This document shows, piece after piece, positions 25,579 to 33,548 of a stretch of 36,094 nt of DNA (the first letter of the stretch is position 1; the number at the start of each line of letters is the position of its first letter). Below the pieces are notes generated by a model. The model had not been told where the DNA came from, searched no databases, and was given only the letters and a program-made list of their open reading frames with translations. Made by a program: the position numbers and the translations under genes. The stretch is from Ilyobacter polytropus (lineage in GTDB: Bacteria > Fusobacteriota > Fusobacteriia > Fusobacteriales > Fusobacteriaceae): NCBI GenBank assembly GCA_003246855.1, contig QKCP01000051.1, positions 1-36,094 of the forward strand, given 5' to 3'.

Positions 25579-25607
25579 ATAATACCATATTTAGACCCTC
25601 TTTTCAA
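25579..25607 (-). promoter_or_regulatory. Promoter of ftsY
   Basis: Minus-strand TTGAAA (25602-25607), 17-base spacer, TATTAT (25579-25584). It overlaps the alternative long ftsY start at 25588, which argues that the true start is downstream at 25552 or 25546. Confidence 0.6.
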
Positions 25608-25789
25608 GAACTTGAATTTCATAAGGCATTTCGTAGAAAACAAAGTAATTTCCTCTTTGATTTTACCTTGTAGAAATTACTCATTTTATTTATTTTCCTC
25701 AATGAAAAAACTTATAGGCAGTTCTTTCCGTTGATCAGTCAAAGAATCAGACAAAAGAAAATTACAAATTCAATATTCCAATCCAAAAT

Positions 25790-25814
25790 AAAAAATCCGC
25801 TAAATAGCGGATTT
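25790..25814 (-). terminator. Terminator of the nudL-to-surface-protein operon
   Basis: AAATCCGC pairs with GCGGATTT across a six-base loop, followed by a T-rich stretch on the minus strand. It overlaps the stop codon of the surface-repeat gene. Confidence 0.88.
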
Positions 25815-26442
25815 AAAAATTCAGGTTGAAGTTTATAAGTGGTAAGGCTGGGAAAAGTTCACTGTTTTTAGCTATATTCAATAGCCCAAGCTGTATCCCC
25901 TGCAGCTGTTCAGAGTAGTTGAAAAGTCCAATTTGAACCCCTCTAGCTGTTTCGCTTATATTTACCCAAGCAAGTTCCCCGCCGTACATATTCTTGGCAT
26001 AGTTGACTCCGCCAACCCTTACACCGGTAAAGCTGTTGTCAAGGTTTACCAATCCAAGTTGAAACCCAAGCCCATTTCCGTCTAATATGTTAAGCCCACC
26101 GAATTGCGCCCCTAAAAATTCTCCTCCTACCGAGTTAAAAGAAAGTGGAATCGGTAAACTCCAAGGTAACCTTACTCCAGTGAAATCCCCATCAGTTCTG
26201 TCATAAAAAGACAAAAGAGACACACCTTTAAAATTTCCTTTTGTTCTTTCCGCTACTAAGTTTACATCTACCCCAGTTACATTCACGTTTTCAGTATAGA
26301 TAAGCCCCAGCCTTACACCCTCGACGCTTGTTCCTGGTCCGTTGAGCTGAGTAGGTGAAAGAACACCTATCTCAATAGGTTCTTGTGCAAAAATAAAATT
26401 AAAAGAAAAAACCGCAAATACTAATAAAATAATTTTTTTCAT
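25813..26442 (-). CDS. Secreted surface-repeat protein, probable outer-membrane (LA_2272-like repeats)
   Basis: A 209-residue protein with a signal peptide (KK, then a hydrophobic stretch, cleavage after FIFA, residue 19). The rest is made of about nine short repeats of 16-23 residues with the pattern G-(V/I/F)-(Q/R)-x-G-(L/G)-x-N, clearest from residue 140 on: GVRVGGVN, GGELAWVN, GVQIGLFN, GIQLGLLN. The chain ends in NFNLNF, a terminal phenylalanine typical of outer-membrane beta-barrels. It resembles the surface repeats first named in Leptospira (LA_2272 type), from memory and not searched. GGAGG lies 5 bases before the ATG. It is the last gene of the operon, 15 bases after tsaB, a tRNA-modification gene with no obvious link to it. 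Function unknown. Confidence 0.75.
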   Translation of the reverse strand: MKKIILLVFAVFSFNFIFAQEPIEIGVLSPTQLNGPGTSVEGVRLGLIYTENVNVTGVDVNLVAERTKGNFKGVSLLSFYDRTDGDFTGVRLPWSLPIPLSFNSVGGEFLGAQFGGLNILDGNGLGFQLGLVNLDNSFTGVRVGGVNYAKNMYGGELAWVNISETARGVQIGLFNYSEQLQGIQLGLLNIAKNSELFPALPLINFNLNF

Positions 26443-26457
26443 AGCTTCCTCCGGTTC

Positions 26458-27144
26458 CTAAGATTTTTTAGCCGCCTTCATTCTTTCTGCCTGTGTTTTA
26501 CTGTGGTAAAATGGCTCCAGGATAAAAAGATTATCAGGCTCCATTTCAAGTGACAGTTCCGCAAGAATGGAAGACTTTACGCAGCTAGAAGAAATTCTGT
26601 TAAAATAAGCCCGCTCCCCCATCTTTCCAATTATCTTATCCCTGTAGTTTACACTCCCGTCACCCGTGAAGATCACCTTTCCACTGTAGGAATCCAAAAG
26701 CTCCTCAAGGTGGGCATCTCCATAATCACGCTCCCTTTTAAGTTTCCCTTCGGCATCATATGTATATTCACAATAATACACCCTTTCCTTCCTTGCATCT
26801 ATAAGGGGAATTATTTTCATATCGGTGTGCGTCACCATAGAAGCAAGAGCATCAAGCTCGTTTACACCTACTATATCAGCACCTGTAGAGTAAGCAAGTC
26901 CTTTTGCAGCACCTACTCCCACCCTTATTCCTGTAAATGATCCAGGACCTGTACCGACAGCTATCCTGTCTATTTCACTAACATTTTTTTCCGAAAATTT
27001 AAAAACAGTATCCACAGCTTTCATCAGCGTGTCTGAATGGTTCAACTTTATATTCAAAGTGAGTTCCGCTAAAACACCTTTTTTATCGTCAAACACACTT
27101 ACAGAGCTGGATTTTGTGGAAGTATCAATTGCTAAAACTAACAT
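26458..27144 (-). CDS. tsaB: tRNA threonylcarbamoyladenosine biosynthesis protein TsaB
   Basis: TsaB (YeaZ) is the non-catalytic partner of TsaD in making t6A at position 37 of ANN-decoding tRNAs. The 228-residue protein starts with LVLAIDTSTKSSSVSV and has KLNHSDTLMKAV, GTGPGSFTGIRVGVGAAKGLA and PLIDARKERVYY, all characteristic of TsaB. The ATG lies inside tsaE: the two overlap by 20 bases, so they are translated together. GGAG is about 10 bases upstream, a little far. The next gene starts 15 bases after its stop. TsaD and TsaC are not in the window. The overlap with tsaE, another t6A protein, fits one complex. Confidence 0.96.
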   Translation of the reverse strand: MLVLAIDTSTKSSSVSVFDDKKGVLAELTLNIKLNHSDTLMKAVDTVFKFSEKNVSEIDRIAVGTGPGSFTGIRVGVGAAKGLAYSTGADIVGVNELDALASMVTHTDMKIIPLIDARKERVYYCEYTYDAEGKLKRERDYGDAHLEELLDSYSGKVIFTGDGSVNYRDKIIGKMGERAYFNRISSSCVKSSILAELSLEMEPDNLFILEPFYHSKTQAERMKAAKKS

Positions 27145-27589
27145 ATTCCAATAACTCCTCTTCGCGTTTTTTATTCCCTATAAAATCAAGCTTTACCCTT
27201 CTGCTGAACTCATCATGATAATCAAGCTCTACCCTTATGTACTCATCTGGAAGCTCCTCTTCTATAAGATTTGCCCACTCTATTATGCAAATGCCGTCAT
27301 TATAAAGGTAGTCCTCATACCCCACCTCGTATATCTCCTCCGGTTCCCCTATCCGGTATACATCAAAGTGGTACAGCGGATATTTCCCGTCTAGATATTC
27401 TATCACATAGTTGAAAGTAGGGCTCTTTATATTCGAACTTATGCCGAGCCTTTTTGCAAAAACCTTTACAAAGGTGGTCTTGCCTGTTCCGAGATCTCCC
27501 ACCAGTGCTACCACATCATTTTTATCCACAAAGTCAGCCAATTTCTCGGCCAATATGTCTATCTCTTCAAATTTAAGTAAATTTTCCAT
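27125..27589 (-). CDS. tsaE: tRNA threonylcarbamoyladenosine biosynthesis ATPase TsaE
   Basis: TsaE (YjeE) is the small ATPase that completes the bacterial t6A complex with TsaB and TsaD. The 154-residue protein has Walker A GDLGTGKTTF at 31-40, SPTFNYVIEYL, YHFDVYRI and the Walker B-like CIIEWANLIEEELP segment, the usual TsaE set and length. AGGGG lies 5 bases before the ATG. It overlaps tsaB by 20 bases and follows rfaE2 by 17 bases. No odd features. Confidence 0.96.
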   Translation of the reverse strand: MENLLKFEEIDILAEKLADFVDKNDVVALVGDLGTGKTTFVKVFAKRLGISSNIKSPTFNYVIEYLDGKYPLYHFDVYRIGEPEEIYEVGYEDYLYNDGICIIEWANLIEEELPDEYIRVELDYHDEFSRRVKLDFIGNKKREEELLEYVSFSN

Positions 27590-27606
27590 AACTTCCCCTC
27601 TAAAGT

Positions 27607-28080
27607 CTAGTTATTTTCAGATATTTTGTTTACAATATTTGTAGTAGACTTTCCTTCTATGAGGCTAAGTATCCTTACTTCACCGCCGTTTTTCTCCACT
27701 ACTTCAGTTTCCGGGAGCTCCTCTTTTTTGTAGTCCCCACCTTTTACATGTATGCTGGGCTTGAGTTCTGAGATAAGTTCTACTGGTGTATCTTCGCCGA
27801 AGATCACAACATAATCCACCGGCTTAAGCCCAGCAAGCATCTCTGCCCTGTCATTTTCGCTGTTTATGGGTCTTGTCGGCCCCTTAAGCCTTTTTACGGA
27901 ATCGTCTGAATTTACGCCGACAAAAAGGATATCCCCCTGCTCACTAGCCTCCTCCAGATATCTTAAGTGACCCACGTGTAGTATGTCAAAACACCCGTTT
28001 GTGAACACCACTTTTTTCCCGTCTTTTTTTAGCTTTTCCGTCAAATCAGCAGCTGCCTGCCTAGTTAGTACTCTCTCCAT
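27607..28080 (-). CDS. rfaE2: D-glycero-beta-D-manno-heptose 1-phosphate adenylyltransferase (stand-alone RfaE2)
   Basis: RfaE2 activates heptose 1-phosphate with ATP to give ADP-heptose for lipopolysaccharide cores; in E. coli it is the C-terminal half of HldE. The 157-residue protein shows the nucleotidyltransferase motifs FTNGCFDILHVGHLRYLEEA, GVNSDDSVKRLKGPTRPIN, ERAEMLA-like DRAEMLAGLKPVDYVV and the end LIEGKSTTNIVNKI. I prefer ATG 28080, because it gives the usual distance to FTNGCFD and AAAGGAG lies 12 bases upstream; ATG 28104 has no ribosome site. Its presence implies an LPS outer membrane. The kinase half (RfaE1) and other heptose genes are not nearby, so the operon is a mix of functions. 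Confidence 0.93.
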   Translation of the reverse strand: MERVLTRQAAADLTEKLKKDGKKVVFTNGCFDILHVGHLRYLEEASEQGDILFVGVNSDDSVKRLKGPTRPINSENDRAEMLAGLKPVDYVVIFGEDTPVELISELKPSIHVKGGDYKKEELPETEVVEKNGGEVRILSLIEGKSTTNIVNKISENN

Positions 28081-28119
28081 ATTTTGCAATAACTCCTTTA
28101 CCATATATTATATATTACT

Positions 28120-28872
28120 CTACATCATAAGCTTTATGGCGCTTATAAATGTAACAGCGATCATTACCATCCTATAAGGTTTTTCAGGTATAAATTTTAC
28201 CAGTCTGATTCCTATAACAGCCCCTAATATTATCATAGGGAAAAGAATAAGGTTGAGGGAAAAACTCTCCCATGTTATATTGTGCCAAACAAAGGCGTAT
28301 AATGGCACCTTTATAAGGTTCACAGCAAAGAAAAACCATGCCACTGTTCCTATAAAAGTGTTCTTATTTAAATTCATAGATAGAAAATAAACTATCATAA
28401 TCGGTCCGGCGGCATTTCCAATCATTGTTGAAAATCCTCCCAAAAGCCCCATCGCAACGGAAAAATACCATTTTTTACCTATGTGGTCCTCATTTAAATC
28501 CCTTTTAACTACCAGCATAACTGCACATATGAAGACTATTACAGCCATTATTTTTTTAAACTCGGCGTCTGACACAGAGTTTCCTACAAACAGTCCAACC
28601 AATATTCCTACTACTGCCCATGGCAAAAGTTTTATCACCATTTTTAGTTGTGTATGGCGTTTATAGTAGGTAACTGCAAAAATATCTCCCATAACCAGAA
28701 GCGGCAACAAAAATCCTGCTGAAACCTTCCCGCCCAATATTTGGGCCATTATCGGTACCATAATTAGAAAATTAGGTATTCCAACCTTCTCCAAACCTAT
28801 AGAAAGCCCAGATAAAATTACAACAACCCACTGTACCGTAGTGAAGTCGTAGTTTACTAAAATATCCAACAT
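28120..28872 (-). CDS. TauE/SafE-family permease (putative sulfite/anion exporter)
   Basis: A 250-residue, very hydrophobic protein with about seven to eight transmembrane segments. It matches the TauE/SafE (DUF81) family: VVILSGLSIGLEKVGIPN at the start, LLGGFSTMIGNAAGPIMIVYFL in the middle (the repeated G-F-x-x-G-N-x-A-G-P motif) and a second G-rich half ending GAVIGIRLVKFI. Members export sulfite, sulfoacetate and similar organosulfur anions, but the substrate here cannot be read. The ATG has AGGAGG 7 bases upstream. It follows the Nudix gene by 15 bases and precedes rfaE2 by 39. No sulfur-metabolism genes are adjacent. Confidence 0.88.
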   Translation of the reverse strand: MLDILVNYDFTTVQWVVVILSGLSIGLEKVGIPNFLIMVPIMAQILGGKVSAGFLLPLLVMGDIFAVTYYKRHTQLKMVIKLLPWAVVGILVGLFVGNSVSDAEFKKIMAVIVFICAVMLVVKRDLNEDHIGKKWYFSVAMGLLGGFSTMIGNAAGPIMIVYFLSMNLNKNTFIGTVAWFFFAVNLIKVPLYAFVWHNITWESFSLNLILFPMIILGAVIGIRLVKFIPEKPYRMVMIAVTFISAIKLMM

Positions 28873-28887
28873 GAATATACCTCCTGG

Positions 28888-29532
28888 TTAATTTTTTAAA
28901 AGCTTCATAGTTTCGATTATAAGATCGGCAGTTATTCCCCAAATAATCTCGCCATCATAGCTATAAAAATAAACTTTTCTATCCCTGCCCTTCCATATGC
29001 CGTGATACCTTGCAGGCAGCCCCAGCTCCTTTGCAGAGAAAAAAAGTTCTTCTCTGGTATCCTTGCAGTAGAAAGCCTTGTTCTCTATCTTTATATAATA
29101 TGTTTTAGGTTCATTTTCCATAAAAAATTTTACAGGGACACTTATCAACCTCTCAACCTCATCTTTATTCGGATTAAGTTCATCTAAGCTCCTCACATCA
29201 AGCTCCCCTATGTAAGCTTCCACTATAACCCCGTTTGGTATTACAAGGGTTCCCAACTTGCCTATCACATCTATCTTTTCCTCCGATATGCCAAGTTCTT
29301 CTTCGGTCTCCCTTATTGCAGTCCTCTCAAAATCTATATCTTCTAGGTCAAATGCCCCTCCAGGAAAGCTTATCTCCCCACCCTGGCTTATCTCCTTAGC
29401 CCTTTTTTGAAAAATAAAATGGTAGTCGTCTTCAATTTTCATAAGGGTAATCAGTACCGCCGAATTGAAGTATTTATCCCTTGATATAAGGTCAGCTTGC
29501 AGGCTATTTCTCAACTTTTCTACTACATCCAT
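28888..29532 (-). CDS. Nudix hydrolase, CoA pyrophosphatase (NudL/PCD1) type
   Basis: A 214-residue Nudix hydrolase. The region FQKRAKEISQGGEISFPGGAF and the following TAIRETEEELGI combine the CoA-pyrophosphatase signature (UPF0035, KR..x..GG.ISFPGG) with the Nudix box, so cleavage of CoA or acyl-CoA to phosphopantetheine and 3',5'-ADP is the likely reaction. The first acidic residue of the Nudix box is Asp, as in NudL relatives. ATG 29532 follows GGGTGG; the GTG at 29541 lies inside that site. It is first in an operon with the TauE-like gene, rfaE2, tsaE, tsaB and the surface-repeat gene, with a promoter at 29566-29594. Substrate choice is inferred from motif only. Confidence 0.88.
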   Translation of the reverse strand: MDVVEKLRNSLQADLISRDKYFNSAVLITLMKIEDDYHFIFQKRAKEISQGGEISFPGGAFDLEDIDFERTAIRETEEELGISEEKIDVIGKLGTLVIPNGVIVEAYIGELDVRSLDELNPNKDEVERLISVPVKFFMENEPKTYYIKIENKAFYCKDTREELFFSAKELGLPARYHGIWKGRDRKVYFYSYDGEIIWGITADLIIETMKLLKN

Positions 29533-29565
29533 GATAACCACCCTAGTCCAGAATTTAGATAAAAA

Positions 29566-29594
29566 ATTATATCACAATATATATGATACTTCAA
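29566..29594 (-). promoter_or_regulatory. Promoter of the nudL-tauE-rfaE2-tsaE-tsaB operon
   Basis: Minus-strand TTGAAG (29589-29594), 17-base spacer, TATAAT (29566-29571), with TGTGA before the -10. The 12-base stretch TTGTGATATAAT is shared with the rimP promoter. Confidence 0.75.
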
Positions 29595-29799
29595 TTATAT
29601 TCTTTTTTCCACTTATTTCACATTTTGATTTGTTTTAAAACAACATATTATGAATTCTACATTTTTATCCACCTTACACTGCTTCTAAAAAATTCTATTG
29701 TTTGACGTTAAAAAAAACACAATTAAACATATATAATTTAAATTTTATATATAGTTTATATATTTTTAATCATAATTATTTATAAAGTTAACTTAAATG

Positions 29800-29826
29800 T
29801 TGTTTTTTTAATTTTCATCTTATAAT
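29800..29826 (+). promoter_or_regulatory. Probable promoter of the symporter pseudogene
   Basis: TATAAT at 29821-29826 with a weak TTGTTT 15 bases upstream. A start near 29833 would give a 30-base leader with AGGAGG. The site appears intact although the gene is broken. Confidence 0.4.
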
Positions 29827-29862
29827 TACGCATCATTTAATTTAGATATAGGAGGTTTAAAT

Positions 29863-31084
29863 ATGTGGAAGATGTTTTCACTAACCACTAAGATTTTTTT
29901 AGGTTTAATTTCGGGTATTATTCTTTGACTTTTAATCTATCCATTTAGAGAAGCAGTTTTTATCGAAAAGTATTTTTTAGGATTTTTTCTGCAGCTATTT
30001 GGAAAATTATTTATAAACTCTATTAAAATGCTTGTCGTACCGCTTGTTTTTATATCGCTTACAGCAGGGGCTATGTCCATGAAAGATGTAAAGAAACTAG
30101 GTAGAGCAGGCTCTAAGACACTGTCTTTCTAGCTGATGACTACAGCCGTAGCCGTAACCATTGTTTTAGGAACTATAACCCAACCTGGTTATGGATTGAA
30201 GATGGCAGAGTTGGACAGTGTCAATTATGCAGTAAAAGAGTCACAAGCGGTGGTGGACGTACTGGTAAATATGGTCCCAACAACCCCTTTTGAATCACTT
30301 TCCAGTTGGGTAATGCTTCAAATAATAGTGTTTGCACTCTTTTTAGGAACTACTCTCACCATCCTGGGAGAAAAAACAAAGTATATAAAAAATCTCTTTG
30401 AAGAAGCAAATGTTCTCGTATTAAAAATGGTAGATCTCGTTATGCAATTAGCTTCATTTGGTGTGTTCTGCCTTATTACAAAAACTATGGCTACACTTGG
30501 ATACAGCGCAATGAAACCTTTGGCACTCTACATGCTTACAGTTATCGGGGCACTTTTATTGCATGCTTTTTTTAATTACCAGGGAATGCTCATAGCTTTT
30601 ACAAAAATGAATCCACTGGATTTTTTTAAGAGATTTTCTCCGGCTCTTTCGGTTGCCTTTTCAACTGCAAGTAGCAACGCCACCATACCAGTAACCATGG
30701 AAACTGTTCAGGATGAATTTGGGGTTTCTAAACAGATAAGCTCATTTACTATCCCACTTGGAGCCACAATAAATATGGACTGTACAGCCATCATGCAGGG
30801 TGTTGCTACCGTTTTCATCTCACAGGTATATGCCATACCACTTACAATAACCGACTTTATCGCAGTTATTCTAACCGCTACACTTGCTTCTATAGGTACT
30901 GCCGGGGTTCCTTGAGTGGGGCTAAGCACCATTTCCATGATACTTACCCAGGTCGGTCTTCCAGTAGAGGGGGTCGCCTTATCATAGGTATTGATATATG
31001 ACCCGAACAACTGTAAACATCACAGGGGGTGCTGTCTGCACCCTTATAGTCGCTAAAACCGAAGAGGATATACTGCTAAGTTGA
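29863..31084 (+). pseudogene. Dicarboxylate/glutamate:cation symporter (SLC1/DAACS) pseudogene
   Basis: Translation from the ATG at 29863 (good AGGAGG) reads as an SLC1-type symporter: KIFLGLISGIIL, then KMLVVPLVFISLTAGA, then SNATIPVTMETVQDEFGVSKQ, the substrate/cation region IPLGATINMDCTAIMQGVATVFISQ, TLASIGTAGVP, ISMILTQVGLPVEGVAL and RTTVNITGGAVCTLIVAK. It is broken by in-frame stops at 29926 (TGA), 30130 (TAG) and 30913 (TGA), a one-base loss near 30982 and a loss of about 10 bases near 31000 (where relatives read IDRFLDMARTTVN). The NMDGT motif reads NMDCT. The longest open piece (30136-30915) encodes the middle only. The family moves dicarboxylates or glutamate with Na+ or H+. The upstream promoter and ribosome site look intact. 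Confidence 0.9.
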
Positions 31085-31116
31085 GCTGCAGGACGCCAAT
31101 ATATAATTAAAAACCT

Positions 31117-31141
31117 AAGAGGGGATGCCCCTCTTTTTTTA
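31117..31141 (+). terminator. Terminator after the symporter pseudogene
   Basis: AAGAGGGG pairs with CCCCTCTT around ATG, followed by a run of T. It lies about 33 bases after the last codons of the pseudogene and appears undamaged. Confidence 0.9.
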
Positions 31142-31274
31142 TTTGAAATATTCGTTGGATAATTTAAAGGATTTTAATAAAAAATTAGAAATAAACTATA
31201 TATTTAGATTTTTGTTTCAAAATTCAAAAATTTCCTGATTTATTTTATAACTATTTTTTATAAGATCATCTTTC

Positions 31275-31280
31275 TATAAT
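31275..31280 (+). promoter_or_regulatory. Candidate -10 of the peroxiredoxin gene
   Basis: TATAAT at 31275-31280, 70 bases before the peroxiredoxin start. The -35 region (TATTTT at 17-base spacing) is weak. The rest of the 267-base spacer is AT-rich without clear structure. Confidence 0.35.
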
Positions 31281-31351
31281 ATTTAATTAGTACATATGAA
31301 GTGTAAGCAAATTCTAAAAATTAATCTAATTTCTTAATAAGGGGGCAATTA

Positions 31352-31804
31352 ATGAAAGTAAAAAATTTTACTCTACCTGCCAGCAACGGTGAAAATATAT
31401 CTTTAAGTGATTTTTCTGGAAAAAATGTTGTGCTTTACTTTTATCCTAAGGACAATACTCCAGGATGTTCTAAGGAGGCGTGCAGCTTCAGAGATTTCAA
31501 CTCAGAATTTCAAGATTCAGATACGGTTATACTAGGTGTAAGCAAGGATAGCTTGAAAAAACACAGTAATTTCATCGAAAAATTTAATCTGCCTTTTCTT
31601 TTACTCAGCGATGAAAACGGAGAAGTCTGCGAGCTTTACGGAGTCTGGAAACTCAAAAAAAATTATGGAAAAGAATATATGGGAATAGAAAGGTCAACTT
31701 TTCTAATAGATAAAAATGGGGAGTTAGTTAAAGAATGGAGGAAAGTAAAAGTTGCAGATCATGTAGAAGAGGTCTTAGAGTACATCAAAAATAACTTGGG
31801 TTAA
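31352..31804 (+). CDS. bcp: Peroxiredoxin, Bcp/PrxQ type
   Basis: Bcp-type peroxiredoxins reduce hydrogen peroxide and organic peroxides with a cysteine and thioredoxin-like reductant. The 150-residue protein has LYFYPKDNTPGCSKEACSFRD: Cys39 is the peroxidatic and Cys44 the resolving cysteine, five apart as in atypical 2-Cys Bcp. Further marks are ILGVSKDSLKKHSNFI and GIERSTFLIDKNGE. Normal length. AAGGGGG lies 6 bases before the ATG. The D-2-hydroxyacid dehydrogenase follows after 19 bases with its own ribosome site, so the two form an operon. An oxidative-stress gene fits an anaerobe that meets oxygen. Confidence 0.95.
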   Translation: MKVKNFTLPASNGENISLSDFSGKNVVLYFYPKDNTPGCSKEACSFRDFNSEFQDSDTVILGVSKDSLKKHSNFIEKFNLPFLLLSDENGEVCELYGVWKLKKNYGKEYMGIERSTFLIDKNGELVKEWRKVKVADHVEEVLEYIKNNLG

Positions 31805-31823
31805 TCTATTAGGGGGTAGAAAC

Positions 31824-32771
31824 ATGGATAAAATACTCATACACTGTCCAAATTTTTTTAACATTCCGGAGGGCTTGGTAGAGCAATTGAGCAAAAGATA
31901 CAATGTAATATATACAAAAAATTCTGAAGAAGCAGCAGAAAATATAGTAGATGCTGATATATTGATGGCTATTAAGGTGAAACCTGAAAATATAAAAAAT
32001 GCTAAGAATTTAAAATGGATCCAATCATTTAGTTCTGGGGTGGACAAATTCCCGCTTGATTTAATAGAGGAAAAGGGAATAGTTTTAACCAATGCCAGAG
32101 GTATACACAGGATACAAATGTCTGAATTTATTATTTTTGCGATGATTTTCCTAGCTAGAAACTTTAAAAATGTGATGCAAAACCAAAATAATCTTATATG
32201 GGATTCGTTAATAACTCAGGATGAAATCTACGGTAAAACTGTCGGTATCCTAGGCATAGGGAGTATCGGAAAAGAGCTTGCAAAACGAGCTAAAACTTTC
32301 GGCATGAAAGTGGTGGGGATAAAAAAATATCCTGAAGAAATAGAAGCTGTGGACAAAGTTTATTCTCCGTTTAACATAGAAAAAGTCTTTGCCCAAAGTG
32401 ACTTTGTGGTAAACCTGCTACCTAGTACACCGGATACTCGAAATCTCATAAATATAAAATTGTTCCACAAGATGAAAAAGGGATCATATTTTATTAACAT
32501 GGGCAGAGGGGACACTGTAGTGGAAGAGGACTTGATCTCAGCACTGAACAATGGTCAGATAAAAAGAGCATTTGTGGATGTTTTTGCAAATGAACCACTT
32601 GGTCCTAACAGTCCTTTATGGGGTATAGAAACCCTAACTATAAGTTCACATCTAGCCGGATCTTCACCTATGTACATAAGAAGACTCTTCGAACTTTTTT
32701 CAGAAAATCTCATGAGGTACGAAACAGGCGACAAGCTTATAAATATAATAGACAATAAAAAGACTTATTAA
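31824..32771 (+). CDS. D-isomer-specific 2-hydroxyacid dehydrogenase
   Basis: A 315-residue NAD(P)-dependent dehydrogenase of the D-2-hydroxyacid family (phosphoglycerate, glycerate, lactate, formate-type). The nucleotide-binding motif GILGIGSIGKELA is at 141-153. The catalytic set is visible: Arg228 in NMGRGD, Glu257 in ANEPLGP and His276 in SSHLAG, with the typical SFSSGVDKFP region near 70. Length fits. The substrate cannot be told from sequence; family members with this arrangement include glyoxylate/hydroxypyruvate reductases. AGGGGG lies 7 bases before the ATG. Cotranscribed with bcp. Its last codons form part of a 21-base hairpin stem that serves as its terminator. It converges on upp. 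Confidence 0.9.
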   Translation: MDKILIHCPNFFNIPEGLVEQLSKRYNVIYTKNSEEAAENIVDADILMAIKVKPENIKNAKNLKWIQSFSSGVDKFPLDLIEEKGIVLTNARGIHRIQMSEFIIFAMIFLARNFKNVMQNQNNLIWDSLITQDEIYGKTVGILGIGSIGKELAKRAKTFGMKVVGIKKYPEEIEAVDKVYSPFNIEKVFAQSDFVVNLLPSTPDTRNLINIKLFHKMKKGSYFINMGRGDTVVEEDLISALNNGQIKRAFVDVFANEPLGPNSPLWGIETLTISSHLAGSSPMYIRRLFELFSENLMRYETGDKLINIIDNKKTY

Positions 32772-32814
32772 AAGCGGAGGCTGGTTATAAACGGCCTCCG
32801 CTTTTAATAAGTCT
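32761..32814. terminator. Bidirectional terminator with 21-bp perfect stem
   Basis: A 21-base arm at 32761-32781 is perfectly complementary to 32794-32814 across a 12-base loop. It includes the last codons and the stop of the D-2-hydroxyacid dehydrogenase gene and separates it from the convergent upp gene. The GC-rich core AGCGGAGGC/GCCTCCGCT with AT arms gives T-rich tails on both strands. Confidence 0.9.
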
Positions 32815-32840
32815 ATGGTATAATTCAATTAGTATAAATT

Positions 32841-33467
32841 TTATTTAGTTCCAAATATCCTATCTCCGCAATCTCCTAATCCAGGGTATATGTATGATTT
32901 TTCATTCAACCCCTGATCTATTTTAGCCGCGTATATATCTACATCTGGATGTTTATCTATTACCTTTGCTATCCCTTCTGGAGCCGCGATTAAGCATAAA
33001 AACACTATATCCTTTACCCCTTTTTCCTTAAGGTAGTCTATGGCATATATCGCCGATCCTCCTGTTGCCAACATAGGATCAACTAGCATTACCTTCCTTT
33101 CGGAAATATCACTGGGAAGCTTGCAGTAGTAGTATACAGGTTCTAAGGTCTCCTCATCTCTGTATACACCTATATGCCCTACTTTTGCTGTGGGTATAAA
33201 AGTCAATATCCCGTCTACCATACCAAGTCCGGCCCTAAGAATAGGAACCACTGCAACTGCTTTTTCAGGAAGCACGTAGGACTTCGTCTTCATTAAAGGC
33301 GTCTCTACCTCTATCTCCTGAAGTTTCAGGTCTTTTGTAGCCTCATAGGTCATAAGCCCCGCTATCTCATTTAAAGTCTCTCTGAAAGTTTTCGTATCCG
33401 TATTCTTGTCTCTCAAGTATGAAAGTTTGTGTTGAATCAACGGATGATTTATCTCCATTACTGACAT
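32841..33467 (-). CDS. upp: Uracil phosphoribosyltransferase
   Basis: Upp salvages uracil, making UMP from uracil and PRPP. The protein begins [20 protein letters not shown] and is 208 residues, the usual length. Family motifs: [16 protein letters not shown], the PRPP loop [18 protein letters not shown], and the uracil-binding end [17 protein letters not shown]. Start 33467 is chosen by homology and a GAGGAG site about 9 bases upstream; an open frame continues 17 codons upstream but homologues do not. It follows rpmE on the same strand, separated by a terminator. It converges with the D-2-hydroxyacid dehydrogenase gene. Confidence 0.97.
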   Translation of the reverse strand: MSVMEINHPLIQHKLSYLRDKNTDTKTFRETLNEIAGLMTYEATKDLKLQEIEVETPLMKTKSYVLPEKAVAVVPILRAGLGMVDGILTFIPTAKVGHIGVYRDEETLEPVYYYCKLPSDISERKVMLVDPMLATGGSAIYAIDYLKEKGVKDIVFLCLIAAPEGIAKVIDKHPDVDIYAAKIDQGLNEKSYIYPGLGDCGDRIFGTK

Positions 33468-33548
33468 CTGTATATTCTCCTCTCTTCTAAGTAATTCGCG
33501 TGAAACTCCCATTTTCAACGTTTTAAACTAATAAGCATTTAGCTCCGC

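Larger units (their letters stand above)
29533..29862. other. Divergent spacer before the symporter pseudogene
   Basis: This 330-base spacer is very AT-rich. It contains the minus-strand promoter of the nudL-like operon (29566-29594) and a plus-strand -10 (TATAAT, 29821-29826) with a perfect AGGAGG before the pseudogene start. Otherwise I see only AT-rich sequence with runs of A and T, no hairpin with GC content and no coding frame. Confidence 0.6.

Noticed and set aside
25553-25588. Longer ftsY start at ATG 25588
   Set aside because: It has a GAGGG site, but lies within a strong TTGAAA-17-TATTAT promoter, and FtsY proteins normally begin near the downstream FKKIK sequence.
29702-29737. TTGACG ... 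TATAAT as a promoter in the 29533-29862 spacer
   Set aside because: The spacing is 24 bases, too long for a sigma-70 promoter.
30136-30915. Separate 259-codon transporter gene
   Set aside because: It is only the middle part of the broken symporter; it lacks the N-terminal helices and the C-terminal end, and has no ribosome site before its ATG.
29863-31084. UGA read as glycine or tryptophan in the symporter gene
   Set aside because: Two TGA codons lie at glycine positions, but a TAG and two deletions also break the frame, and genes such as the flavin reductase-like gene use TGA as a real stop just before the next start. Decay is the simpler reading.
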